A stretch of 64,000 nucleotides of DNA from Acidobacteriota bacterium. GTDB taxonomy: Bacteria; Acidobacteriota; UBA6911; JACQSX01. The notes beneath the pieces were generated by a model. That model was not told the DNA's origin. It ran no database searches and worked only from the letters and a program-made list of their open reading frames with translations. The stretch spans positions 105,216-169,215 of the forward strand of contig JACQSX010000047.1 in the NCBI GenBank assembly GCA_016211105.1, in the 5' to 3' direction. Numbering within the stretch: position 1 is the stretch's first letter; every line of letters starts with the position of its first letter. Of this stretch, positions 53,669 through 62,711 are shown one piece after another. A program made the position numbers and the translations under genes.

Positions 53669-55570
53669 ATGAGAGGAATGGGGCTTGCTAGTATTGTGAT
53701 GGTGCTGTTGTTCCAAGGAGTGGGGCTGTCTCAGCAGGTCTCCCCTTTGGTTGCAGAATTCGGCTATGCGGATTTGATCCTGGCCAACGGAAAGATTGTC
53801 TCCATGGAGGATCGAAGCGGCACTCCCGACAGTCCAGGACGTGTTTATCAGGCTATGGCCGTTAAGGGGAAAAAAATCATGGCCCTGGGAACCAACGACG
53901 AGATGCAACCGCTGGCGGATCCCAATACACGGAGGATCGATTTGGGTGGCAGGACGGTCATTCCCGGGTTGATGGAAACGCATGCGCACACGTACGGAAG
54001 CGCCCTGACCCGCTACGGTCCCCAAGTGGGGGTGGTGACTCCTGACGTCAACCTGGCCGTGGACACTCAATCCTCCCCGGAGGCGACGGCGAAAGCCATC
54101 CGCGACACGATTGCCAACGCCATCCAGGCACAAAAGCTTCCAGCGGGGCAGTGGATCTCCGTTCACGTCCAGGACAGCAAGCTGGCGCCGTCCAATGCGG
54201 CCGCCGCCTGGCTCTACACGGGCAAGGTCACCAGGAGACAGATCGATTCCGTGTCGGGCAAGAATCCCGTGGGGATCTCGGCCAATCTGGCCAACATGTA
54301 CAACACGCGGGCTATCGAGGAACTGAAGAAGGTCTTCCCGGAATGGGAGGAACACGCCGAAGAGGAAAATGGCCCCGGCTCGGTGGCAGACGGGTATGAA
54401 GGAATCATGACTCGGGGTTCCATTGGGCCGGAGTATTGGTGGAAAAACGAGCCGCTGGAGAAGTTTGCCGAGGCTTTTCGGTTGCACGGAGAAGATCTGA
54501 TTAAGTGGGGGCTGACAACGATTACCACGCGAATCCCCCCTCCGCGCTACATCAGCGCCTATTATCTGTTAAACCGGCAGGGAAGATTGCCGCACCGTCT
54601 GGTCTGGCACATAGAAGTGCACCGGGGGAGGTTGGAGAGTATTGCCTCAACGCGGAAGTTTTATCAGACGGTAGGGGCTCAGTGGACCACCATGGAGAGC
54701 GGCAACGACATGATGTGGCTGGACGGGATGGCCAACGAAATTTGGGACTCGTTGAGGTCGGAGACCTGTTTTGGCCCGGATTTGCCGGCTCCACCGGAGA
54801 TCAAGGCGCGCGAGCGCTGTCCCGGGCCGGGGTCGAAACCCTGGGAAGCTTATCGGGCGGCCATTCTCAATGGGTGGCGTCCGGTGGACTCCCATGGCGT
54901 GGGATCCCATGGCATCCGACTCTACATCCAAATGCTGGATGCGGTGGCAAAGGAAGGAAATTTTTCGACCGAGTATATTCGAAGTCTCAGGCCCAGTTTC
55001 GAACACTGCATCATGATTGGAAAGAAGCCTGATGTGATTGCCGGCCTGAAAAAGTACGGGATCATTCTCAGTGTGGCGCCCCGGCTTTTTGGGGAAGTGA
55101 ACGAAGCGATACGAGACTACGGGTCGGGTGCGCTTGAGTTTGTCATGCCGACCAAAACCTGGATCAAGGAAGGAATCAAACTGGTGGGCCAATTGGACAA
55201 CACGGACCTGTCGGGGCGCTTTAATGTCTTTACAAACCTCTATCAGCTTGTGACTCGAAAGGCCTTGGGTGGTCGAAGTGGCCAGTGGAGCGAATCCGAA
55301 GAAGAACTGAAGACGGCGCCCGTCTATGTCCCCGAGGAAGCGATCGACCGAGTCACGGCCTTGAAGCTTTGGACCACCTGGTCGGCCGAGTACGTGCTGG
55401 CAGAAAATCATCTGGGAACGCTGGAGCGCGGCAAGTACGCAGACTTTGTCGTCTTGGATCGGGACTACTTCACCGTCCCGGTCGACGAGATCCCCAAGGT
55501 TCGAGTAGTGATGACCGGCCTGAACGGCAAGATTGCCTACGACCGAGACCAACTCGCGGGAGCGAACTAG
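53669..55570 (+). CDS. Secreted metal-dependent amidohydrolase 2 (YtcJ-like)
   Basis: This 633-residue protein is a close relative of amidohydrolase 1 throughout, with a signal peptide (ending GLSQQ), DLILANGKIVSMEDRSGTPD, IPGLMETHAHTYG (metal His-x-His), TTITTRIPPPRYISAYYLLN and the C-terminal LGTLERGKYADFVVLDRDYF. It lies 99 bases after receptor 2 on the same strand. ATG 53669 follows GGAG; an in-frame GTG at 53651 is the alternative. Intact, although its receptor is broken. Confidence 0.88.
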   Translation: MRGMGLASIVMVLLFQGVGLSQQVSPLVAEFGYADLILANGKIVSMEDRSGTPDSPGRVYQAMAVKGKKIMALGTNDEMQPLADPNTRRIDLGGRTVIPGLMETHAHTYGSALTRYGPQVGVVTPDVNLAVDTQSSPEATAKAIRDTIANAIQAQKLPAGQWISVHVQDSKLAPSNAAAAWLYTGKVTRRQIDSVSGKNPVGISANLANMYNTRAIEELKKVFPEWEEHAEEENGPGSVADGYEGIMTRGSIGPEYWWKNEPLEKFAEAFRLHGEDLIKWGLTTITTRIPPPRYISAYYLLNRQGRLPHRLVWHIEVHRGRLESIASTRKFYQTVGAQWTTMESGNDMMWLDGMANEIWDSLRSETCFGPDLPAPPEIKARERCPGPGSKPWEAYRAAILNGWRPVDSHGVGSHGIRLYIQMLDAVAKEGNFSTEYIRSLRPSFEHCIMIGKKPDVIAGLKKYGIILSVAPRLFGEVNEAIRDYGSGALEFVMPTKTWIKEGIKLVGQLDNTDLSGRFNVFTNLYQLVTRKALGGRSGQWSESEEELKTAPVYVPEEAIDRVTALKLWTTWSAEYVLAENHLGTLERGKYADFVVLDRDYFTVPVDEIPKVRVVMTGLNGKIAYDRDQLAGAN

Positions 55571-55649
55571 AAGTAGCACTACCGGGAGTATGTTCAGTTT
55601 CTGAGAAGGGCGTTATACGGCCTCTTGACTTGAAGGGGGAACCTCACGG

Positions 55650-55663
55650 GAGTGGATCCACTC
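55650..55663. other. Perfect 14-base palindrome between convergent genes
   Basis: GAGTGGATCCACTC lies between the amidohydrolase 2 stop and the end of the Nmad3-like gene. It could form a short hairpin at the end of both transcripts, but no T-run follows on either strand, so a classical terminator is not supported. Confidence 0.35.
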
Positions 55664-55744
55664 GCGCCGCCAAGCTTGGTCGCTATTAGTAGGAATTGAA
55701 CGAGGCATAACCCTGGTTGACACTGAAGAGAACGTAAACCCGAC

Positions 55745-56467
55745 TCACCGGAGTGCCAAGACAAACTTTGTCGCGCGCTGGGTGAATTCCGGGACCACCC
55801 ACCGTGGGGGACTTCGCTGGATGCCTATGTTGCCGCCGAAGTCCCCGAACACCTGTTGCATTTCTGGCATTAGCGTGTTGAGAGGACGGCCGCTCCTGTC
55901 CCTTCCCACTGAGCTGATCCTTATGGCCTTCTTCAACAGTCGACTCCTGATGTTGCCCTTCACGAGCACTAGATGATCCTTCTGGTCTTCGAAGACCTCG
56001 CGATGCATAACATGGAAGTTGTTCCGGAACAGCCCGGCCAATTCTGCATGGCTAAACGAAGTAGCGAAGCCTGCCCTCGCGACCTCAAAGTACCCGATGA
56101 TATACAGAGCGGCAGGGCAATCGAAATCCCAGCCCTTGAGGCCAGCGTAGAACACCAACAGGCTACCCTCGCTGAGCCGACGCAGTGACGCCTTGGGACG
56201 CGTCGGATCCCCATACGTAAATGTCTCAAACTCAGGATCCAAATGGATGGGTTGGTCAAACAGCCTTTCGCGGCGAGCTTCAGGGAAGTAATCCACCAAT
56301 CTCTGCCGCTGTTTGCCGCGAGCATTCCCGTACGTCCTCTTGTCAACTCCTTTGCCTTCGAAGCAGTCCGGAATTGAAATGTACTCAAATGAACCATCGC
56401 TGAAGAGCGGTCCGTGGATGCCCCCAGAACCGGTGTCTATCCCGACTCTTAGCAAGACGACTTGCAT
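55745..56467 (-). CDS. Nmad3-like nucleotide-modification-associated protein
   Basis: This 240-residue protein starts MQVVLLRVGIDTGSGGIHGPLF and contains FEYISIPD, a THLDPEFETFTYGD-like PIHLDPEFETFTYGDP block, and LLVFYAGLKGW followed by YIIGYFEVA. These match the domain Nmad3 described in studies of modified-base systems, often found near DNA- or nucleotide-modifying genes. AAGGGA lies before the ATG. It overlaps the end of the Nmad2-like gene by 19 bases, so they are one operon. The biochemical activity of the domain is unknown. Phage or mobile-island origin is possible. Confidence 0.7.
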   Translation of the reverse strand: MQVVLLRVGIDTGSGGIHGPLFSDGSFEYISIPDCFEGKGVDKRTYGNARGKQRQRLVDYFPEARRERLFDQPIHLDPEFETFTYGDPTRPKASLRRLSEGSLLVFYAGLKGWDFDCPAALYIIGYFEVARAGFATSFSHAELAGLFRNNFHVMHREVFEDQKDHLVLVKGNIRSRLLKKAIRISSVGRDRSGRPLNTLMPEMQQVFGDFGGNIGIQRSPPRWVVPEFTQRATKFVLALR

Positions 56468-57024
56468 CTCTTGCTTCCCTTCGATCTATCCACAGGCTTC
56501 ATGCAGGGTTCCCCGTGTTTTCCAGGTTTGTCGTGAGCCTCGATCCATTCGACAAACCCGATGACATCCGAAAAATCGCATCGGAATCCAGGGCCTTTCT
56601 TTTCGAGACCAAGCTTACGGAATTTTCTCGGAATATCGATTGCACTCGCTCCGAAGTAGTAGAAGTGCCGCGAGATGAGAGCGAATTGTTCGCACGCTTC
56701 AAAACTGTCGCCGGGCGGTTCGTTGTCCCCCTGTGGGCCCTTCTCCACGCGCTTCTTTGCGAATCGGGGATTGGCGTAGTACTTCTCACGCGTAAGCTTT
56801 TCGTCCACGCGCATTGCATAAACGAGCTTGCCGTGGCCGGCGCTCTTTTGCCGGTTCGCCCCGCCCGTACCCACGATCCAGTCCCCTTTTTTCGCCAATT
56901 CCACAACGTTCTTGGGTTTCCCAGGAGAACTGCGGTATTTGCACCGGCAAAGCGTACACACACCGAAATATGGGTTGGGCGCTCGGCCGGTATCATGCTC
57001 AACAACATAGGAGTAAAGTTTCAT
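56449..57024 (-). CDS. Nmad2-like nucleotide-modification-associated protein
   Basis: This 191-residue protein starts MKLYSYVVEHDTGRAPNPYFG and has CTLCRCKY, NVVELAKKGDWIVGTGG and a Cys-rich basic tail. The N-terminal motifs (YVVxHDxGxAPNP and GDWIVGTGG) fit the Nmad2 family, a proposed partner in nucleotide modification systems. It lies upstream of the Nmad3-like gene with 19 bases of overlap. No methyltransferase, glycosyltransferase or restriction gene is next to it, so the pair's role here is open. Start has no strong ribosome site. Confidence 0.7.
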   Translation of the reverse strand: MKLYSYVVEHDTGRAPNPYFGVCTLCRCKYRSSPGKPKNVVELAKKGDWIVGTGGANRQKSAGHGKLVYAMRVDEKLTREKYYANPRFAKKRVEKGPQGDNEPPGDSFEACEQFALISRHFYYFGASAIDIPRKFRKLGLEKKGPGFRCDFSDVIGFVEWIEAHDKPGKHGEPCMKPVDRSKGSKRCKSSC

Positions 57025-57189
57025 AAGGCGTTCGGCGCTTCGGCTTGGTGCTGCCCGATCCGAGTCTACAACACACTTGGCCCGTATAGTCGGCTTACCG
57101 GACTTGGGATGTCATCGGTCAGCGTTACTCCTCCATAGTAGTAGTCTGCACCCAATCCTGACGAGCAGGAACTGGATTTCGCCGACGCG

Positions 57190-57219
57190 TTGACGTTCTG
57201 CACGTCATGATGTGACAAT
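57190..57219 (+). promoter_or_regulatory. Possible promoter of the toxin-antitoxin pair
   Basis: TTGACG at 57190-57195 and GACAAT at 57214-57219 with an 18-base spacer are placed so that a transcript would begin just before ATG 57228, which has no ribosome site; leaderless translation is possible. The spacer and -10 contain GTCA-TGATG-TGAC, a short inverted repeat that could be an autoregulatory site. Confidence 0.4.
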
Positions 57220-57227
57220 ATATCCCC

Positions 57228-57416
57228 ATGGGTGACAGCGCCAAAAAACTGCTTGAAGAGTTCGACGCGCTCCCCTTGGCTGAGCGGCAGGAGGTCGTCA
57301 AAGAAATTCTGCGTCGCACTGCCCCGTCGGACTATAGCTTCCCGACCGACGAGGAGCTGATAACTGCTGCTGATCAAGTATTCCTGGAACTCGACCAACG
57401 CGAGAGCCATGGATGA
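57228..57416 (+). CDS. Antitoxin-like small protein of a type II TA pair
   Basis: This 62-residue acidic, helical protein (MGDSAKKLLEEFDALPLAER...RRTAPSDYSFPTDEELITAADQVFLELDQRE) has the look of addiction-module antidotes with a helical N-terminus and an extended C-terminus that wraps the toxin. It overlaps the MazF-like gene by 4 bases (ATGA), the usual antitoxin-toxin coupling. No classical DNA-binding motif is clear in its short N-terminus. Confidence 0.8.
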   Translation: MGDSAKKLLEEFDALPLAERQEVVKEILRRTAPSDYSFPTDEELITAADQVFLELDQRESHG

Positions 57417-57736
57417 AAGCCTCGGAGCGGAGGGAGGTTTGGCTTGTCGACCTCGGGCTGGCTGCTAAGGTACGTCCCGCCTTGGTTCTCAGTGTACCAG
57501 CCGACGAAACGGATCGCTCGCTTGTTACTTTGATCCCACACACGACAAGCCTCCGTGGCTCTCGATTCGAAGTGACCATGCATGTGCCATTCCTGCGTGC
57601 GGGTGCATTTGACGCACAGGGCTTGGTCACCATCCCCCATGCAAAGCTCCTACGCCCGCTCGGCCGACTCCAACCCGGGCAACTCGCCGAGATCGAAACA
57701 CGCGTACTGGCGTGGCTTGGAATGCGGCAGCCCTGA
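57413..57736 (+). CDS. MazF/PemK-type toxin
   Basis: This 107-residue protein has a MazF-like beta fold: RREVWLVDLGLAAKVRPALVLS at the N-terminus (RGEVW...KxRPAlVl motif), VTLIPHTTSLRGSRFE and QGLVTIPHAKLLRPLGRL. These proteins are sequence-specific endoribonucleases that cleave mRNA when freed from antitoxin. The antitoxin gene overlaps by 4 bases. Next to the Nmad pair it may stabilise an accessory island; this is inference. Confidence 0.85.
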   Translation: MKASERREVWLVDLGLAAKVRPALVLSVPADETDRSLVTLIPHTTSLRGSRFEVTMHVPFLRAGAFDAQGLVTIPHAKLLRPLGRLQPGQLAEIETRVLAWLGMRQP

Positions 57737-57866
57737 CTCTCACGGTAGCACAATTGGGCGACGAGTCGACAGGCCGTCCGGTGGCCACATTCCCTGCTCG
57801 CACGAAATACCCTTCCGGCTACAAGTCCCGCTGCCAGCAGCCATTCGTCAATTGCTTGCTTGACCG

Positions 57867-59153
57867 CTAAAAGTCGAACCGGAGCACGATGTACAGATTG
57901 TCGTTACGGTCGAACTGACCTAGAAAGGTTGTCTCACGCTGACCCGCAAATATATTTGCGCCCGCTCCCACACTCAGCCGGTCGGTGAACGCGTGCCACA
58001 CTTCGGGGATCACCAGAGCATCCTGGTCGGACGGGCTGTAGAAGCTAAACAGAGAGAGTTTCCATGTCTGGTATCTCAGGAACTTGGTGAGGCGCACGGT
58101 CAGCAGATGGCGCGCCCGGTCTTGCATGGGAAAGCCGGCGGGAAGAGTCTTCTTGTAGGCGGCGTACTCCTTCAGGATTTCGACGTAATACTGCATCCCT
58201 AGGGCCAACTCATTGGCAAGTTGTCGTTGGTAGCCGATCAAGAATCGGAGTTGCGAATTGGGGATGACAGGATTCGTGCCGGCGCGGTCATCGAGCGAAT
58301 CATAATACCCCGCCTCCAAGCTCAACAGGGCTGCCCCAAAGTTTTGTAGTGCGCTGGCGCCAAAGGTGACAAGTCGCGGATAAAAGCCGTATAGCTGCGT
58401 GGGCTGTGGGAGTGAATCGGGACCAAAGGAAGGCTGACGCCAATATCCCCGATAGGCGTACAGCGACATATCGCTCTCAAGAACTCTCCGGTAGAGCCGG
58501 AGGGCATACTCGGCATTACCCGGCGTTACGGCGGGTTGATTCAGATTTCGTTGCCGGATGTTGGGAAATGGATCGAAAAAGGAAAAACGCTGAACGTTTG
58601 GAAGATGGTCCGGCTCAAAGCGCGGAATCGCCACGAACTCAGCATTGAGGACGGGATGGCTCATGCGAAGCTTGGCGGCGTCCACGCCTACTTTCATATA
58701 CTCCAGCGGTCGCCCGGAAAAGAAGGCAGCCCAGTCTTTGGGGAAAACGTCGTTGATGAAAACGAGATCACCCACGCCCCAGGTCACGATCTCGCGACCC
58801 AGGCGCAGATCGAAGCCGCCCCGTGATACATCGAGGTAAGCCTCGCGCACTGTCCCATCGAGCTTGTTGGCTACGGCATCGTGAAAAAGATCGCCCTTGG
58901 CGAGGAACGCAAGGCTGCCGTTCGCAGTGTTGCCCGTGACTTCCAGCCGTACCCGCTCGTCTGCCCAGAGAAAACGGCTGTCCTCCTCGCCAAGCGGATG
59001 GTCTCCCTCGATCCGAGGAGTGAAGTTGCCCATCAGGAACCCGTGGATTCGCAGGGGAAAGTTTTTGCTTTGCTGATTAGAGGCCACCTGCGCCCAAAGC
59101 TCTGACGCGGGAGCCAGAAGAAAAACAAGGATGAATCCAAAGCGAACGGGCAT
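57867..59153 (-). CDS. Outer-membrane beta-barrel protein of an RND export unit
   Basis: This 428-residue protein has a signal peptide (about 1-22, ending ELWAQ) and beta-strand-rich sequence ending YIVLRFDF, with a terminal Phe as in barrels. FDLRLGREIVTWGVGDLVFINDVFP and the strand pattern fit the DUF1302-like barrels found with RND/MMPL transporters and lipoprotein-sorting-like proteins. It is the last gene of the ArsR-RND operon. No pore specificity can be read. Confidence 0.75.
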   Translation of the reverse strand: MPVRFGFILVFLLAPASELWAQVASNQQSKNFPLRIHGFLMGNFTPRIEGDHPLGEEDSRFLWADERVRLEVTGNTANGSLAFLAKGDLFHDAVANKLDGTVREAYLDVSRGGFDLRLGREIVTWGVGDLVFINDVFPKDWAAFFSGRPLEYMKVGVDAAKLRMSHPVLNAEFVAIPRFEPDHLPNVQRFSFFDPFPNIRQRNLNQPAVTPGNAEYALRLYRRVLESDMSLYAYRGYWRQPSFGPDSLPQPTQLYGFYPRLVTFGASALQNFGAALLSLEAGYYDSLDDRAGTNPVIPNSQLRFLIGYQRQLANELALGMQYYVEILKEYAAYKKTLPAGFPMQDRARHLLTVRLTKFLRYQTWKLSLFSFYSPSDQDALVIPEVWHAFTDRLSVGAGANIFAGQRETTFLGQFDRNDNLYIVLRFDF

Positions 59154-59198
59154 GTAATTTTGAGAGGTCTTCGCAAAGGCCCGTACCCAACGGTGAAC

Positions 59199-60017
59199 TT
59201 ACCGAATCCAGCGGGCCGGCAGGTTGCTCAAGGAGCGCTCGCTAAACAGGCTGTCTTCCAGACCGAGATTGTACTGAATTTCGAGGAAGACAACTTCCGT
59301 GCGGTGGCCGTTTTGAACATTCTCCATAGTTCGCCGGACAGCGGTCCACAGCGCCTGTACTTGTTTGACCTCGTCGGCGGTAAAGACCTTGAACAGCTCA
59401 TTTCGTTTGTCGTAGAACTCCTCACGCCTCAGCACGAAGTTCTCCTTGTCAATCCAGGCCAGCTTGTAGCTGAAGTCCACGCTTCTCTCATCCTTCGGCG
59501 CACTCCGAATGACCCATACAGGTCTGCCACTGAGCGTGTCCTCGCGCACGAGCGTATGCGTGTCCTCCTCGACCTCACGCCCGGAAACGTCCTCGTAGCT
59601 AAAGTCCGACCCCACGAAGCTGGACCGTTTGTCGTCGGCAGCAATGCGGCGAACCATGTGCAGCGCCGGGAGAAAGAGCCAGCGCTCGTCGTCGCGCTGG
59701 GGATGCTTCCAGACCATGAAGGTCATGTCCCGCACATCGGCGGGATTCGAAAAGTAGATGAAAAAGCGCTGCTCGCCCGCCTGCGGAAGATTCTTGCGCA
59801 GCATTACCAGTTCGCGGATTCTCTGTTGGCCTTCCTTGCTGAGGAGGCGCATCCGAACCTTCGCCTTCATATCATTACCCGCGTAGAATTGCGCCTGCTG
59901 GGCCTTTGCGACCGCCTCCTCCGCGGACACGGATTGCGCAGGCGCAGGGGAGACAGTAAGAACCACTGCAAGGAGCGAAAAGAGAAGGATCCCTTTCTCC
60001 GGTTTAACTTCCAACAC
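59199..60017 (-). CDS. Outer-membrane lipoprotein-sorting-like periplasmic protein
   Basis: This 272-residue protein has a signal peptide (GTG start, VLEVKPEKGILLFSLLAVVL, cleavage near SPAPAQS) and a LolA/LolB-like half-barrel domain with MKAKVRMRLLSKEGQQRIREL, FIYFSNPADVRDMTFMVWKH and SDFSYEDVSGREVEEDTH. It is typical of the group annotated as outer membrane lipoprotein-sorting protein that is encoded with RND transporters. AAGGAGGTG inside the RND 3' end is the ribosome site, and the start overlaps the RND stop by 14 bases. It probably binds a lipophilic cargo released by the RND pump. Confidence 0.82.
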   Translation of the reverse strand: MLEVKPEKGILLFSLLAVVLTVSPAPAQSVSAEEAVAKAQQAQFYAGNDMKAKVRMRLLSKEGQQRIRELVMLRKNLPQAGEQRFFIYFSNPADVRDMTFMVWKHPQRDDERWLFLPALHMVRRIAADDKRSSFVGSDFSYEDVSGREVEEDTHTLVREDTLSGRPVWVIRSAPKDERSVDFSYKLAWIDKENFVLRREEFYDKRNELFKVFTADEVKQVQALWTAVRRTMENVQNGHRTEVVFLEIQYNLGLEDSLFSERSLSNLPARWIR

Positions 60018-62310
60018 TAGACACCTCCTTCGGGAGTAACCAGCCAGGCGCAAGCGCGATCACGGCGGGCAGAAGGACAATGCTCGCAACGGCAGATAAA
60101 AGCATGATGGCAATCATGAAAACGCCTACGGTAATGTAGGGGGTGAGCTGAGCAAAGATCATCACCGCGAAGCCGGAGGCAAACAGCAGAGCATTGCGCA
60201 GGATGCCTTTGCCGGGGCGGGCTGCGGTCCACCGTAGGGCGCCGGACAAGTCCCGAGTCTCACGATAACGCTGCTGGAAACGGCTTACAAAATGAATCGC
60301 AAAGTCCACCGCCAGGCCGAGGGAAAGCGTGGACAGAACCGAAATCGGCATATCGAAGTCCTTGCCTACCAACCCGACAAACCCATACATCACGACCACG
60401 GTGAACAGCAGGGGCACAAAGCTGACCAGGCCCCACTTCCAAGAACGATAAGCCAGCGCCAGCAGGAACAAGACCAGGATGGAAGAAGCAATGAAGCCCT
60501 CCAGCATCCCTACGAGAACTTCATCGTTCCAGACCATGTTGAAATAGGCGATTCCGGCGGGTCTGACCTCGACGCCCGGCACCGGATGAGCCGCTAGGTA
60601 GCGCTGAACGTCCTGGACAAGAGTTCTTGCCTCCACCGCGTCCCAAGACCGCAACTGCGTGATTACGTTCGCCTTCTGATACGGGTAGTCCACCACATTG
60701 TCCAGGTCGCGAGGCTGGACCCCCATGTTCAGCAACAGGAGGTATTGCGCAATCACCGTGTTCGATTCGGGAATCGTGTCATAGCGTGGATCATCCTTGT
60801 GAAGGACCCGGTTGATCCTTTTCACATAATCGGCGACGGAGAGGGTTTTCCCCACCAGAGGTTTGCCCTCCAAAAACTGCTGCAAATCCTCCAGCCCGCG
60901 CAACACCGCGGGGTCCTTCATGGCGTCCTGCTGGGTGGCGGTGGCCACCAGGTACAGCGGAGCTGTGCCGCCCATGGACTCATTGAGCGCGCGATCTGCC
61001 GTCCGCACGGCGCTGTGCTCCTTGAACCAGCGAATCATGTTGTTGTTGATACGAATGCGCGCGATCCCCGCAACCGATAGCACCACCAACACAGTGGAGA
61101 GCAAGACTACCGTCTTGCTCCGTCGGAGGCTGAGCTGGCCAACTTTCCCCAGCCACTCCGTAGCCCGTGATGCTTCCTGGCGTTCTTTCGGCGCGTGATT
61201 TCTCAGCCCTTCCTCTCGAATCAGCGTCATCAAGGCAGGGACGAGCGTAAAGCTCATCAGCAGGATGACGAGCGTTCCGAACGCTACCAGGAAACCAAAG
61301 ATGCGCACCGGAATAATCGGACCGATACCAAGCGAAGCAAAACCAGCCGTGGTCGTCAGATCGGAGTAGACGATGGGAGCACCTACCGCTCCCATCGTCG
61401 CCAGGATGGCTTCTTTCTTTCTCCCGACCTCCGGAAAGCGAAAATACAGTTCATTGAAGATGTGCACGGTGTCGGTGCTGATGGCCATCAGAAACACCGG
61501 GCTCATTGAAGCCATGATGTGAATCGGGATGCCGAGAGCGACGAACAGCCCCATGCTCCAGAGGATGCTCACCATCGCCACCGCCATGTTCGTAAAGACG
61601 AGACTCCAGCTCCGGAACATCACAAAGAGCAGCACCACCATCACCACACCCGCCAACGGCGAGAAGAGCGCCATCTGCCGAAACATCTCCGCCCCAAAGG
61701 TGTCCCGGGCCACTGGATCTCCAGCAAGATAGAATTTCTCACTACCTTTCCCTTCACCGACGAGTCGCTCGATCTGCTCGGCGATCTGCTTGCCATTGGC
61801 GGCCTTTTCGATCGGGATGTAGAGGGCCGTCATTTTCCCGTCGGCAGAAACTAGCCGGGGAACGAGCAACGGATTAGCGAGAAGCCGCTGCCGAAATGCC
61901 GCCATCTGCTCGGTCGTCGCCGGAATGTCAGCCAGTAGCGGCCGCGTGCTCAGTATTTCGCCCTCCGATGTCACATCCTCCACCGTGGCCAAACCGATGA
62001 CATCGCGTGCAATGACGCCCGGGATTTTCACAATGGCTTCAGATGCAGCCTCGATGCGGCGCAGCGCTTGGGAGTTAAAAATTCCTTCCTCGTTCCAAAT
62101 GCCCAGCACAATCACGTCTGCATGCAGCGCGAACCAGCTTTCGACCTGGTCGTTGTACTGCCGCACCGGCGAGGTGATGGGCAGCATATTCTTGGGATCG
62201 GTGTCGGTCTTAATCTTCGGAAGCTGGGCCGCAAATAGCAGGGTGATCCCTATGGTTAGGGTTATGACAAGACGGGGATGGTCAACCGAGAAACCTATCA
62301 GCTTGTTCAT
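60004..62310 (-). CDS. MMPL/HpnN-like RND transporter
   Basis: This 768-residue inner-membrane protein has two halves, each with one helix, a periplasmic domain and five helices. The N-terminal helix is followed by FAAQLPKIKTDTDPKNMLP, the first helix bundle includes SPVFLMAISTDTVHIFNELYFRF and the second STLSLGLAVDFAIHFVSRFQQRYRET, with the Asp of the proton relay. It belongs to the MMPL/predicted exporter group that includes HpnN, which moves hopanoids to the outer membrane. Here it is in an operon with an ArsR regulator rather than in the hopanoid locus, so HpnN function is only a possibility. GGAGGGAAAGGG precedes ATG 62310. Confidence 0.88.
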   Translation of the reverse strand: MNKLIGFSVDHPRLVITLTIGITLLFAAQLPKIKTDTDPKNMLPITSPVRQYNDQVESWFALHADVIVLGIWNEEGIFNSQALRRIEAASEAIVKIPGVIARDVIGLATVEDVTSEGEILSTRPLLADIPATTEQMAAFRQRLLANPLLVPRLVSADGKMTALYIPIEKAANGKQIAEQIERLVGEGKGSEKFYLAGDPVARDTFGAEMFRQMALFSPLAGVVMVVLLFVMFRSWSLVFTNMAVAMVSILWSMGLFVALGIPIHIMASMSPVFLMAISTDTVHIFNELYFRFPEVGRKKEAILATMGAVGAPIVYSDLTTTAGFASLGIGPIIPVRIFGFLVAFGTLVILLMSFTLVPALMTLIREEGLRNHAPKERQEASRATEWLGKVGQLSLRRSKTVVLLSTVLVVLSVAGIARIRINNNMIRWFKEHSAVRTADRALNESMGGTAPLYLVATATQQDAMKDPAVLRGLEDLQQFLEGKPLVGKTLSVADYVKRINRVLHKDDPRYDTIPESNTVIAQYLLLLNMGVQPRDLDNVVDYPYQKANVITQLRSWDAVEARTLVQDVQRYLAAHPVPGVEVRPAGIAYFNMVWNDEVLVGMLEGFIASSILVLFLLALAYRSWKWGLVSFVPLLFTVVVMYGFVGLVGKDFDMPISVLSTLSLGLAVDFAIHFVSRFQQRYRETRDLSGALRWTAARPGKGILRNALLFASGFAVMIFAQLTPYITVGVFMIAIMLLSAVASIVLLPAVIALAPGWLLPKEVSSVGS

Positions 62311-62343
62311 TTCCCTTTCCCTCCATGACGAAGGCACGGAGAC

Positions 62344-62709
62344 CTACCAGCGTGGCCGCGCACCTTCCACATGTCGAACCAGAAGGCTTTCGCGCCGCAT
62401 CTGTTCTGACAAGATCTCGCGGATCAAATCGAACGCTTTCAGCATTTTGGGATTTGATAGTCGGTAGAAGACGACATTGCCCTCTTTACGAGAAACCAGT
62501 ACTCGCCTCTGCTTCATCATATTGAGGTGCTGGGACAGGTTGCCTATGGTGACCTTGAGCCGCCCGGCCAGATCCGAAACAGACATCTCCTGTTCGCGCA
62601 GGGTGTTTAGGATTTGCAGGCGGGTGGGGTGCGAAAACACTTTGCACATGTCCGCATGGTGCCGGTAGAGTTCGAGCTCGGCGTGGGAGGAAGCTTTTGT
62701 GCGACTCAT
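62344..62709 (-). CDS. ArsR-family HTH regulator of the RND operon
   Basis: This 121-residue protein has a winged helix-turn-helix (about 20-95: VFSHPTRLQILNTLREQEMSVSDLAGRLKV and IGNLSQHLNMMKQRRVLVSRKEGNVVFYRL). One Cys (residue 22) is present, but the ArsR ELCVCDL metal motif is absent, so it senses something else. It is 34 bases upstream of the RND gene and its own start lies beside a palindromic operator and promoter, so it probably represses its own operon. The ATG has no ribosome site; the predicted leader is only about 11 bases. Confidence 0.87.
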   Translation of the reverse strand: MSRTKASSHAELELYRHHADMCKVFSHPTRLQILNTLREQEMSVSDLAGRLKVTIGNLSQHLNMMKQRRVLVSRKEGNVVFYRLSNPKMLKAFDLIREILSEQMRRESLLVRHVEGARPRW

Positions 62710-62711
62710 AT

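Noticed and set aside
53522..55579. Minus-strand open frames of 321 and 310 codons (53522-54487 and 54647-55579)
   Set aside because: Both are antisense to amidohydrolase 2, with skewed His/Arg-rich composition and no motif.
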